Below are positions 9,787 to 17,173 of a DNA stretch of 64,000 nt, in pieces. Positions within the stretch are counted from its first letter, which is position 1; each line of letters opens with the position of its first letter. This stretch comes from Kumtagia sp963820075. Its GTDB lineage: Bacteria > Pseudomonadota > Alphaproteobacteria > Rhizobiales > Rhizobiaceae. Under the pieces are notes generated by a model, which saw only the letters and a list, made by a program, of their open reading frames with translations, ran no database searches and was not told the origin of the DNA. The stretch spans positions 124,001 to 188,000 of the forward strand of contig CAWFYS010000012.1 of assembly GCA_963820075.1 (NCBI GenBank), in the 5' to 3' direction. The position numbers and the translations under genes are program-made.

Positions 9787-10791
9787 ATGTCGCAGGTATC
9801 CGAGTATGAGTTCAGCGGGGAGTCCACGGAGAAAATTCCCACAAGGGGCACACCACGATCGAAGGCAAGCCAGGAAAAGGCCTTGAAAAGCGTTCTCACG
9901 GCCGCGCAGCGGTTTGTGAACGAGCGCCCCACCGACCATCTTTCCTCTCTCCTCGCGGAATTGCGAGAACTGAATATTTCGCGAAAGGATCCTGGCCGAT
10001 ATTACCAAAAGGATATTGCCCAGAAAATAGGTGAGAGAATTCTTGGTGATGAAGGGAAGAAAATTGGCGACAATTTTTCTTATCCTGATGTTCACAATGG
10101 GAAATACACGACAAGTCATATCAGCCAGATCAGATATCTTGCTCAGCTGATACGCCCGAATACGACCGGCATCATGGAACTTGGCAGCAGGTGGTCGTCG
10201 AACCTCTTCCAGCTCTTTATCGCACATGGCGCGACCAGATCTAAGAAGATTATTTACTACGGTGGAGAATCTACCAGGGAAGGTCAGATTTGCGCTAAAT
10301 TCATAGCGAATATCGAACCAAATATGAACTATCGTTCGTTTAGATTCGACTATCGCGAACCAAATGTAAGCTTCCTACAGCGTCAAAGAGGCCACATACT
10401 TCTGTTCACGACGCACTCGATTGAACAGGTTGATGTTATCGATCCCATTCTGTTCACTCAGCTGAAGGAAATCGCCAACGAGATCACGGTCGTGCATTTC
10501 GAGCCGGTAGGCTGGCAGAGAATACCTGAATTGATACACAGGCGCGAAGATCAGGACGACGCGTTTTTCGAGGCCATCGGCGAGAAAGCAATCGCTGGAA
10601 ACGTCGAGTTGGTCAGCAACAATGCGGCCTGGTGGTCATGGCGCCTGAACTACAACACGAACCTGCTTCGCATTGTCAACGGACTCGAAAGGGAACGTTC
10701 GATACGGATGAGGCGGCTGGAGTATGATTTCGACGGTCAGGCCAACGTATTCAATCCATCGACCCTGATCCACTACGACTTCATCCGATAA
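9787..10791 (+). CDS. Putative class I methyltransferase-like protein
   Basis: A 334-residue protein with a probable Rossmann core: GIMELGSRWSSNLFQLF resembles motif I, followed by a KKIIYYGGES strand and a GHILLFTTHSIEQV segment where family members carry motif II. It shows no signal peptide or membrane segment. AGGAG lies 8 bases before the ATG. The DNA is clearly poorer in G+C than its neighbours, below 40% in some 60-base stretches, which points to horizontal acquisition. It sits 67 bases after the capsule-type gene and may modify the same glycan. Substrate and activity are inferred only from fold-like motifs. Confidence 0.6.
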   Translation: MSQVSEYEFSGESTEKIPTRGTPRSKASQEKALKSVLTAAQRFVNERPTDHLSSLLAELRELNISRKDPGRYYQKDIAQKIGERILGDEGKKIGDNFSYPDVHNGKYTTSHISQIRYLAQLIRPNTTGIMELGSRWSSNLFQLFIAHGATRSKKIIYYGGESTREGQICAKFIANIEPNMNYRSFRFDYREPNVSFLQRQRGHILLFTTHSIEQVDVIDPILFTQLKEIANEITVVHFEPVGWQRIPELIHRREDQDDAFFEAIGEKAIAGNVELVSNNAAWWSWRLNYNTNLLRIVNGLERERSIRMRRLEYDFDGQANVFNPSTLIHYDFIR

Positions 10792-10805
10792 TCCGTCCCG
10801 GTACA

Positions 10806-10843
10806 AGCGTCGGCGGGGGCACCCGTCGACGCTGCCAATTTTT
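10806..10843 (+). terminator. Possible terminator after the methyltransferase-like gene
   Basis: AGCGTCG (10806-10812) pairs with CGACGCT (10827-10833) and is followed by GCCAATTTTTC, 15 bases after the stop codon. The stem is short, so support is moderate. Confidence 0.4.
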
Positions 10844-10883
10844 CGCGGTTCGGGCGGTCGGAACCACCCTTGCCGCCGCGGCG

Positions 10884-10985
10884 AAAAGCAAACTTCCCGA
10901 TCTCGCAATCGGGCAGTTTGCTTTTCCTTTTTGTTTCCGCGTCGCTTTTGCCCAAAGCCGGGTTCCACTTTTCGGCGCGATGCTC
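10884..10985 (+). repeat. Dispersed intergenic repeat, copy A
   Basis: A two-part element. The first part is a hairpin with arms AAAAGCAAAC (10884-10893) and GTTTGCTTTT (10916-10925) and an inner CCCGAT/ATCGGG stem. The second part, 10937-10985, ends CCACTTTTCGGCGCGATGCTC. The same two-part design recurs at 18531-18628, 23203-23288 and, inverted, 15519-15612. It fills the 327-base gap between the methyltransferase-like gene and the sensor kinase, and its T-rich flank may also terminate transcription. Confidence 0.75.
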
Positions 10986-11118
10986 CGCTACGGGGCGACA
11001 TTGGTCCGGTTGCGTGGCAGGGACATCAAATCCACCCCAATCTGCTGAACAGGGGCTTTCATCGAGCGCGGGGAAGCGCACGCGAATATGCGCGGCGTCA
11101 CACACAACGTCATTGCCG

Positions 11119-12609
11119 TCAGGCGCGGCGGCGCAGACCGCCCCGCGCGTCGTCCAGCCGCACCGGCTGATCGGGGATCGTCACGGAAAACACCGTCCTG
11201 CCCCCAATGCTCTCGACCAGTTCCAGGGAGCCGCCATGGGCGCGCGCCAACTCCTGCGCAATGGCCAGTCCCAGCCCGGTGCCTCCGCTGCGCGCCGCGC
11301 CGCGGAATGCCGCGAAAAGATTCTCACGCGCCTTCTTGGGCAGGCCCGGACCCGTATCGGCGACGAAGATGCGGCAGACACTGCCCTGCCGCTCGGCCGT
11401 CACGCCCAGCCGGTTCACCACCGCGCTTTCCTTCTCAGCCGTCATTGCCTGGACGGCGTTGCGGCACAGATTTGTCAGAATCCGGAAGAGCTGCTCGGAA
11501 TCCGCGTCGATCTCGAAGCCCGGATCGACGCCGTTGACGAATTCGACGCGGCTTTCCGGCTCGATCCCGAGCAGGCTCTGGACATCGTCCACAACCTGCC
11601 GCAGCCGCAGCCGGCGGCGCGCAGGCGGCGGCTCCTGCGTGCGCCCATAGGCGAGCACCCCCTCGGAATAGGAGACGGCGCGGTCGAGCGCGCGCAGCAG
11701 CCTGGGCGCCAGCGCCTGCACGGTCGGATCCTTGACCGTGCCGAGCCTGTCCGACATGAGTTGCGCGGAAGCCAGGATGTTGCGCATGTCGTGGTTGATC
11801 TTGGAAACCGCGAGGCCGAGATCGGCCAGGTGCTTCTGCTCGCCGAGGGTCCTCTGCAGCCGGGTCTGCATGTCCGCCAGTTCGCGCTCGGCAACGCCGA
11901 TCTCGTCGGCGCGGTTCTCCGGCTCGATGATGCGGCCGGGATCGTCCGGCTGACGCGAAAAATCAAGCATGGAACGCGTCATGGTCCGGATAGGCCGGAT
12001 CATGACGCGATCGATCGCGTAAAAGACCAGCATCGCGGTCGTCAGCGACAGCAGCAGCGACAGCACCGCCACGTTGCGCGAGTAGGCAAGCATCGCCGTG
12101 CGCAGCCGCGAATCCGGCATGACCAGTTCGAACTCCTTGGCGCTGCCGCCAACCTTGCCGAATACCCGCAACATACGCCCGCCGCCGGCGGCCAGCGTAT
12201 CGATCGCGCCGGTCAGCGCCTGCAGCGGCCCGATATTTTCAAGGTCTACGTGCTCATCCACCTCGAGCGGCATTTGCGCCACCACGAGCAGACGCGACAG
12301 GCCATCGTCGCGCACGGCGATCGCCTTGGCGCCGATGGCCATCAGCAGATCGTCCTGCACCTGGCGCGACAGGCTGTCGGCATCGTCCTCGACCAGAACG
12401 ATCGAAAGGGCGGCGGCGGTGCTCAGCCTTTCCTCGAGCCAGTTGAGGCGAAAATTGGCGATCGACGGAACGAAGATCAGGACTTCCGAGACCAGAACAA
12501 AGCACGCCGTCAACAATAGGAGCTTGACCGACAGGCCGCGCGTCAACGGCACGGTCCGTCGCGGCTCTTCAACAGCCTCGTCCGCTTCCGCTGTCAGCGG
12601 GTCGCCCAT
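11119..12609 (-). CDS. HAMP-domain sensor histidine kinase
   Basis: A 496-residue inner-membrane kinase. Transmembrane helix 1 is at about residues 27-52 (LLLLTACFVLVSEVLIFVPS), a sensor loop follows, helix 2 is at about 179-203, then HAMP, an H-box with the phospho-acceptor His273 (KINHDMRNILAS), an N-box (NLCRNAVQAM), G1 (DTGPGLP) and G2 (GGTGLGLAIAQ). The H-box INHDMRN is a variant of the usual HELRTP. No response-regulator gene is adjacent, so it is an orphan here. The input signal is unknown. The start at 12609 is the only well-placed ATG before the first membrane helix. Confidence 0.9.
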   Translation of the reverse strand: MGDPLTAEADEAVEEPRRTVPLTRGLSVKLLLLTACFVLVSEVLIFVPSIANFRLNWLEERLSTAAALSIVLVEDDADSLSRQVQDDLLMAIGAKAIAVRDDGLSRLLVVAQMPLEVDEHVDLENIGPLQALTGAIDTLAAGGGRMLRVFGKVGGSAKEFELVMPDSRLRTAMLAYSRNVAVLSLLLSLTTAMLVFYAIDRVMIRPIRTMTRSMLDFSRQPDDPGRIIEPENRADEIGVAERELADMQTRLQRTLGEQKHLADLGLAVSKINHDMRNILASAQLMSDRLGTVKDPTVQALAPRLLRALDRAVSYSEGVLAYGRTQEPPPARRRLRLRQVVDDVQSLLGIEPESRVEFVNGVDPGFEIDADSEQLFRILTNLCRNAVQAMTAEKESAVVNRLGVTAERQGSVCRIFVADTGPGLPKKARENLFAAFRGAARSGGTGLGLAIAQELARAHGGSLELVESIGGRTVFSVTIPDQPVRLDDARGGLRRRA

Positions 12610-12763
12610 GCGAACTGTCTCATCCTTTCCGGGAACAGGGCGTCCCCTTCATTCCAGGCGGCCGCAACGGCGGAACCATGCGCCGACGGCTGACCCGTCA
12701 CTTATGCCAGAATATGGCATGCCGCGGCTTTTGCCAATTTGACCTATCCGCCGCTTTCCGGCG

Positions 12764-12970
12764 GTGACGGTAGGCTACGAGGCCCGCCTGCGGCCGATGA
12801 CCGCGCGGCTTCAGGCAGCGTCGCGCAAGATCGGCGGGCACTACGTTCCGGAAAGCAAGCTCGGCATGCGCGTGCAGTCCTGGCTGCTGCCGCTCCTTCT
12901 GTCGAGGCCCTTCGCGGGGCTGCTGGCAAGGCGACTGCTGGCCGATGAGTTGAAACTGGACCCTTGGTGA
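12764..12970 (+). pseudogene. C-terminal remnant of a FAD-dependent monooxygenase-like gene
   Basis: A 68-codon open stretch (YEARLRPMTARLQAASRKIG; ending LARRLLADELKLDPW) that resembles the C-terminal helix region of flavin-dependent hydroxylases (Y-E-x-x-R-R-P followed by a hydrophobic segment). No Rossmann fold or flavin motifs precede it; upstream is the 5' flank of the sensor kinase. It is probably a decayed fragment. The family match is from memory of the C-terminal pattern. Confidence 0.4.
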
Positions 12971-12999
12971 GGGGGCATGCGCATCCGCGCGACCGGCAA

Positions 13000-13028
13000 T
13001 TGACTTGGCGCAACCTGCCCCCTATAAG
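13000..13028 (+). promoter_or_regulatory. Sigma-70-type promoter for rpmH
   Basis: TTGACT (13000-13005) and TATAAG (13023-13028) are separated by exactly 17 bases and lie 118 bases before the rpmH start. This is the best housekeeping promoter match seen in the window. Confidence 0.6.
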
Positions 13029-13145
13029 CCCGCCACGCTCGGGCGCGCCCCGGCGCATGTTTTCATGCGCTCCGCAAATGCCCGGCAAAGCTCCTGTTAC
13101 CTGGTGACAGAATCAAGAAGGGCCGCACGCCGCGGTGTTAAATAA

Positions 13146-13280
13146 ATGAAGCGTACCTATCAGCCGTCGAAACTCGTCCGCAAGCGCCGGCATGGCTTCC
13201 GCGCGCGCATGGCCACCAAGGGTGGCCGTACAGTCGTGGCGGCGCGCCGCAATCGCGGCCGCAAGCGCCTGTCCGCCTGA
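13146..13280 (+). CDS. rpmH: 50S ribosomal protein L34
   Basis: A 44-residue basic protein, MKRTYQPSKLVRKRRHGFRA and on to NRGRKRLSA, which is the complete canonical L34. It is part of the large ribosomal subunit. It heads the conserved rpmH-rnpA-yidC cluster; rnpA starts within or just after its 3' flank. A good sigma-70 promoter lies upstream. Confidence 0.98.
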   Translation: MKRTYQPSKLVRKRRHGFRARMATKGGRTVVAARRNRGRKRLSA

Positions 13281-13296
13281 GCGGGCGCTTTGCGAC

Positions 13297-13650
13297 TTGC
13301 CGGTCTCCGGCACACCACCGTCTCCAAATCCCTTGCGCCTGCGCAAGCGGGTTGAGTTTATTGCCGTGCGCCGTGGCGAAAAGCGCCGCGGTCGGCTTTT
13401 CCTGCTCGAAGTGCTGGACCGCAACGACAAGGCGGCGCCCCGAGTCGGCTACACCGTGACGAAGAAAGTGGGCAACGCCGTCGTCCGCAACCGGGTGCGG
13501 CGGCGCCTCAGGGAGGCGGTGCGCATTCACGCCGCCGGTGAAATGGCGCCGGGCCATGACTATGTCATCGTCGGGCGCGAGGAAGTGCTTGCCGCGCCGT
13601 TTGACCGGCTAGGCGCCGAATTGACGCGCCGCATCCGTGCGAGGCTCTAG
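13297..13650 (+). CDS. rnpA: Ribonuclease P protein component
   Basis: The protein subunit of RNase P, which matures the 5' ends of tRNAs. The family core is visible: LRKRVEFIAVRRGEKRRGRL, then the RNR signature VGNAVVRNRVRRRLREAVR. No ATG is available in frame after rpmH. TTG codons at 13297 and 13333 are both plausible starts; 13297 gives 117 residues and 13333 gives 105. It lies 16 bases after rpmH and 7 before yidC, so it is co-transcribed. Confidence 0.93.
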   Translation: MPVSGTPPSPNPLRLRKRVEFIAVRRGEKRRGRLFLLEVLDRNDKAAPRVGYTVTKKVGNAVVRNRVRRRLREAVRIHAAGEMAPGHDYVIVGREEVLAAPFDRLGAELTRRIRARL

Positions 13651-13657
13651 GAATCCG

Positions 13658-15466
13658 ATGGAAAACAACCGGAATTTCTTCATCACCATCGCATTGTCGG
13701 TGCTGATCCTGACGCTCTGGCAGGTGTTCTACATGAATCCGCGCATCGAATCGCAGCGCGAGACCGCGCGCATCGAGGCCGAGCGTGTCGCGGCGCAGAA
13801 CAAGGCCGCCCAGCCGGCGCAGCCCGGCGCGCCGGCGCCCGCGCCGTCGCATGGTGCCGTACCGGACGTACCGGGCACGGATGGCGCCACGGTGGCGACC
13901 CGGGATCAGGCGATCGCGGCGACGCAGCGCATCAAGATCGACACCCCTCGCCTTGCCGGCACGATCAATCTGACGGGCGCGCGCCTGGACGACCTGCGCC
14001 TCAAGGACTACCGGCTGACCGTCGCGCCGGACTCACCCAATATCGAACTCCTGAACCCGCAGTCGCTGCCCACCGGCTTCACCGCCGAAGTCGGCTTCAG
14101 CGGCGGCGCCAAGGGCGAGTTTCCGGATGCCGACACCGTCTGGACCGTGGAGGGCGGCCAGACCCTGACGCCTTCGACGCCCGTCACGCTCGTCTGGTCG
14201 AACGACAAGGGGCTCGCCTTCAAGCGCACGATAAGTGTCGATGGCGACTATATGTTCACCGTTTCCGACAAGGTGACCAACAGTGGCACGGCCGCCGCGG
14301 CGCTGCATAATTACGGGTACGTGCGCCGCTATGACAAGCCGCTGCACGCCACATCCTACGTGCTGCACGAAGGTCTGATCGGCGTCACCGGCGAAGAGGG
14401 CCTGCAGGAGATAACCTATTCGACGATTGAGGAAGAAAAGCAGATCCTGCCCGGGAAATCGACGGACGGCTGGCTCGGCATCACCGACAAATACTGGGCC
14501 GTCACGCTCGTCCCGACGGGCAAACAGCCATTCCAGCCGCGCTTTTCCCATTTCTCCGATGGCCGTCCGCGCTTTCAGGCGGACTTCCTGTCCGATGCGA
14601 TCCCGGTCGCTCCGGGGCAGTCGGTGACGGCGGAGACCCTGGTATTCGCCGGCGCCAAGGAAGTCGCCACCATCGACGCCTACGAGAAGAACCGGCAGAT
14701 CCGCCAGTTCGAGCTGCTGATCGACTGGGGCTGGTTCTATTTCATCACCAAGCCGATGTTCTGGCTGATCGACACGCTCTACCGGTTCCTCGGCAATTTC
14801 GGCCTCGCCATCCTCGCCACTACCGTGGTCGTGAAGGCGGTCTTTTTCCCGCTCGCCAACAAGTCCTACGTGTCGATGGCGAACATGAAGAAGGTTCAGC
14901 CGAAGATGCTGGAAATCCGCGAGAAATACGCGGACGACAAGATGAAGCAGCAGCAGGCGATGATGGAGCTCTACAAGACGGAAAAGATCAATCCGCTTGC
15001 CGGCTGCTGGCCGATCCTCATCCAGATTCCGGTTTTCTTCGCGCTCTACAAGGTGCTCTACATCACCATCGAGATGCGCCATGCGCCGTTCTTCGGCTGG
15101 ATCCACGATCTTGCCGCGCCGGACCCGACATCGCTGTTCAATCTGTTCGGCCTGCTGCCTTTCGCCGTTCCGGATTTCCTGCTCATCGGCGTGTGGCCGC
15201 TGATCATGGGCGTCACGATGTTCCTGCAGATGCGCATGAATCCGACGCCTCCTGATCCGACCCAGGCGATGCTCTTCAACTGGATGCCGCTCATCTTTAC
15301 GTTCATGCTTGCGTCGTTCCCGGCCGGTCTCGTCATCTATTGGGCATGGAACAATTCCCTTTCGATCCTGCAGCAGGGCGTGATCATGAAGCGGCAGGGC
15401 GCCAAGATCGAGCTTTGGGACAATCTGGTCGGGATATTCAAACGAAAACCTACACCGGCCGAATAG
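13658..15466 (+). CDS. yidC: Membrane protein insertase YidC
   Basis: A 602-residue inner-membrane insertase acting with or without SecYEG. It has an N-terminal transmembrane anchor (residues 5-24), a Pro/Ala-rich linker, the large periplasmic P1 domain of the Gram-negative type, and the conserved C-terminal core (MFWLIDTLYRFLGNFGLAIL; INPLAGCWPILIQIPVFFAL; LASFPAGLVIYWAWNN). The ATG at 13658 is chosen because MENNRNFFITIALS is the family N-terminus. In many relatives engB and argB follow; here a strong terminator follows instead. Confidence 0.97.
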   Translation: MENNRNFFITIALSVLILTLWQVFYMNPRIESQRETARIEAERVAAQNKAAQPAQPGAPAPAPSHGAVPDVPGTDGATVATRDQAIAATQRIKIDTPRLAGTINLTGARLDDLRLKDYRLTVAPDSPNIELLNPQSLPTGFTAEVGFSGGAKGEFPDADTVWTVEGGQTLTPSTPVTLVWSNDKGLAFKRTISVDGDYMFTVSDKVTNSGTAAAALHNYGYVRRYDKPLHATSYVLHEGLIGVTGEEGLQEITYSTIEEEKQILPGKSTDGWLGITDKYWAVTLVPTGKQPFQPRFSHFSDGRPRFQADFLSDAIPVAPGQSVTAETLVFAGAKEVATIDAYEKNRQIRQFELLIDWGWFYFITKPMFWLIDTLYRFLGNFGLAILATTVVVKAVFFPLANKSYVSMANMKKVQPKMLEIREKYADDKMKQQQAMMELYKTEKINPLAGCWPILIQIPVFFALYKVLYITIEMRHAPFFGWIHDLAAPDPTSLFNLFGLLPFAVPDFLLIGVWPLIMGVTMFLQMRMNPTPPDPTQAMLFNWMPLIFTFMLASFPAGLVIYWAWNNSLSILQQGVIMKRQGAKIELWDNLVGIFKRKPTPAE

Positions 15467-15476
15467 CTGGATTTTC

Positions 15477-15511
15477 GAAGGCCCGCGCCAAACGCGCGGG
15501 CCTTCCCGTTT
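15477..15511 (+). terminator. Rho-independent terminator after yidC
   Basis: GAAGGCCCGCGC pairs perfectly with GCGCGGGCCTTC over a 5-base loop and is followed by CCGTTTT, 11 bases after the yidC stop. Confidence 0.85.
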
Positions 15512-15518
15512 TGCGCGT

Positions 15519-15612
15519 CACGCCGAAAGCGGAGCCGGTTTTCGGCAAAAGCGATGCGGGAAAGGCCAACGGCAGGGAAACTCCTTTTCCGGAACCGCCC
15601 GATTTCATTTGA
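15519..15612 (-). repeat. Dispersed intergenic repeat, copy D (inverted)
   Basis: Read on the minus strand it gives ATCGGGCGG..., then GCATCGCTTTTGCCGAAAACC and a CTTTCGGCGTGACGC end, matching the layout of copies A to C in reverse orientation but with more changes. Confidence 0.55.
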
Positions 15613-15739
15613 TGCGCTGCCGGAGCAAGATTTGACTGCATCGCCAGGGTGTTCGCCGCTTGCCGCGCTTCGTTGTGGGCGAACGCGGAACGCGCGGCGC
15701 AAGTGACCCGTTATGGCTGATCAGCGCAAGGAGTGTGTC

Positions 15740-16048
15740 ATGAATGTCGCGAATCTGCAGCTCGAAGGGCTGATGATGGCGATCGCCGCCGTCAATGGCC
15801 TGCTTGTCCAGAAGGGCGTGCTCTCGGTCGAGGAGATAGATCTGGCGCTGCGGACAGCCGAGGCCGACATCACGTCGGACGAGCGTGTTCACGACGAGTT
15901 GAGGCCGGCGAACCGTGACGCGGTCTGCTTTCCCCTCAGGCTGCTGGCGATGGCCAACCGCTCCCAATTGGAAACCGGAAATTCGGGCTTCTCGGAACTT
16001 GCGCGGTTGGTCGGCCAGACAAAGACGCCGTACAACGACCAGATGTAG
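15740..16048 (+). CDS. Hypothetical protein
   Basis: A 102-residue, probably cytoplasmic protein with a hydrophobic first half (MNVANLQLEGLMMAIAAVNG, then LSVEEIDLALRTAEADI). I do not recognise the family. The ATG at 15740 has a strong AAGGAG 6 bases upstream; an earlier in-frame ATG at 15713 has no ribosome site. The segment GVLSVEEIDLALRTAE resembles short helical regions in nitrile-hydratase-like or small rhizobial proteins, which is not enough for a function. Confidence 0.7.
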   Translation: MNVANLQLEGLMMAIAAVNGLLVQKGVLSVEEIDLALRTAEADITSDERVHDELRPANRDAVCFPLRLLAMANRSQLETGNSGFSELARLVGQTKTPYNDQM

Positions 16049-16165
16049 GCAAGCGCGTGGCAATCAGGCAAGAACCGACCCATGCCCGGGTCCTCAGGCT
16101 GCCCGGATTCTCGGGCCGGATGAGGGGCCCGCCGGGGATCAGTCTCCTATCCACGGCTCCCTCGG

Positions 16166-16216
16166 CCCTGGAGCGTGATCGCAAAAAGTTGCAGACTTTT
16201 CGGACAAGATCATGCG
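16166..16216. repeat. Short dispersed palindromic repeat, subtype E
   Basis: The stretch starting GGAGCGTGATCGCAAAAAGT and ending GACAAGATCATGCGTC is an imperfect palindrome around a GTTGCAGAC centre. It belongs to the GATC/ATGATC-ended intergenic repeats common in rhizobia and resembles the second half of copies A to C. The rest of the gap 16049-16289 shows nothing else. Confidence 0.45.
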
Positions 16217-16289
16217 TCAACAAGGAGTGGAACAGGCAATGACTCTGTCCAGATTCATCCTGCTCTAACGAAGGCGCGCCGCCGCAGTC

Positions 16290-16781
16290 CTATGCGCCGA
16301 TGGGCACCTTCAATTGCTGGCCGACGAAAATCTGGTTCGGATCGCTGATTACCAGCGGATTGGCGCGGACGATCCGGGTAAACAGGCTGGAGTCGCCATA
16401 ATTGTCGCGCGCGATCTTGGAAAGCGTATCGCCGCTCGCCACCACATGAATGCGGAAGCCGATGTAGCCGGTAACGATGCGCGGACCATAAATCACCGGC
16501 ACGATGACCTTGTTGATCTCCGAACCGTCGTTCGCGCTCTCCTCGAACACTTCCACGAACAGACGGTCAAGCTGGAAAGCGGCCGCGCCGATCGCCGCGG
16601 CGACCTGAAACTGGCCGTGCTCACCGGTGCCGCCGCCGACATTGAAGAAGCCGGTACGCTCGTCGTGGCCGTCGTGGACACGCCAGTTCAGCGTTGCCTC
16701 GAAGCCCTGTCCAATACCCGCGATCAGCACGGGATCGCCGACCAGATCAAACGGCCTTGGTTGCTGGATTGTGTTGGTCAT
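16290..16781 (-). CDS. Gmad2 immunoglobulin-like and LysM domain protein
   Basis: A 163-residue protein starting MTNTIQQPRPFDLVGDPVLI. Residues about 10-105 form a Gmad2-like beta domain (IAGIGQGFEATLNWRVHDG; FNVGGGTGEHGQFQV). Residues about 110-160 form a LysM module (VVASGDTLSKIARDNYGD, ending QQLKVPIGA) that would bind peptidoglycan. No signal peptide is visible at this start; the frame stays open upstream, so a longer start cannot be excluded. It probably acts in the periplasm or at the cell surface, but export is unproven. Confidence 0.82.
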   Translation of the reverse strand: MTNTIQQPRPFDLVGDPVLIAGIGQGFEATLNWRVHDGHDERTGFFNVGGGTGEHGQFQVAAAIGAAAFQLDRLFVEVFEESANDGSEINKVIVPVIYGPRIVTGYIGFRIHVVASGDTLSKIARDNYGDSSLFTRIVRANPLVISDPNQIFVGQQLKVPIGA

Positions 16782-16935
16782 GTGCCTGGCGCTCGCTCGA
16801 AAAGAGGCTCCCCACGGCATCATCAAATAGCATGGATGGAAGAGATGCAGAAGGGAGGGGCGCTCGCGCTGAACGGATCGACCGCCCACCCAGACGCGCA
16901 ACCCGAACTGGTAGCGTTCACCAACTGCCGCCAAC

Positions 16936-16970
16936 CAAAAAAAGACCGCTGTCTCTTGCGTGACAGCGGT
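16936..16970 (-). terminator. Strong terminator for a short minus-strand transcript
   Basis: On the minus strand GGACCGCTGTC pairs with GACAGCGGTC across ACGCAAGA and runs into seven T. It closes the short region that carries the tiny frame at 17044-17115, not the Gmad2-LysM gene, which lies further downstream. Confidence 0.8.
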
Positions 16971-17043
16971 CCTTCCGTGTCTTTCGTCCAGCGCGGCCGT
17001 CAGCGGCGATCGATAAGGACCGCCTGCCGCACGTGATCGCGCT

Positions 17044-17115
17044 TCAGCGGGAAGGCTGCTCCCCGAAAAGGCAATCCGCCGAGACCTCACGCTGGGAAAC
17101 GAAATCACTCGACAT
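17044..17115 (-). CDS. Tiny reading frame with an exceptionally strong Shine-Dalgarno sequence
   Basis: A 23-codon frame, MSSDFVSQREVSADCLFGEQ and then PSR, preceded by AAAGGAGGTGATCC directly upstream of the ATG; this matches the 3' tail of 16S rRNA over about 14 bases. A second frame overlapping its end (FPLKRDHVRQAVLIDRR, stop at 17000-17002) also looks protein-like, so the gene may be longer with a frame break, or the two may be translationally coupled. A strong terminator follows at 16936-16970. The function is unknown; it may be a leader peptide or a small protein. Confidence 0.45.
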   Translation of the reverse strand: MSSDFVSQREVSADCLFGEQPSR

Positions 17116-17173
17116 CGGATCACCTCCTTTCGATTGGTTGAACACGGCCCTATGATGGGGTGTCGCGGCGGGC

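Noticed and set aside
17100..17135. The GGATCACCTCCTTT string as the 3' end of a 16S rRNA gene
   Set aside because: No other 16S sequence surrounds it; on the minus strand it is simply a very strong ribosome-binding site.
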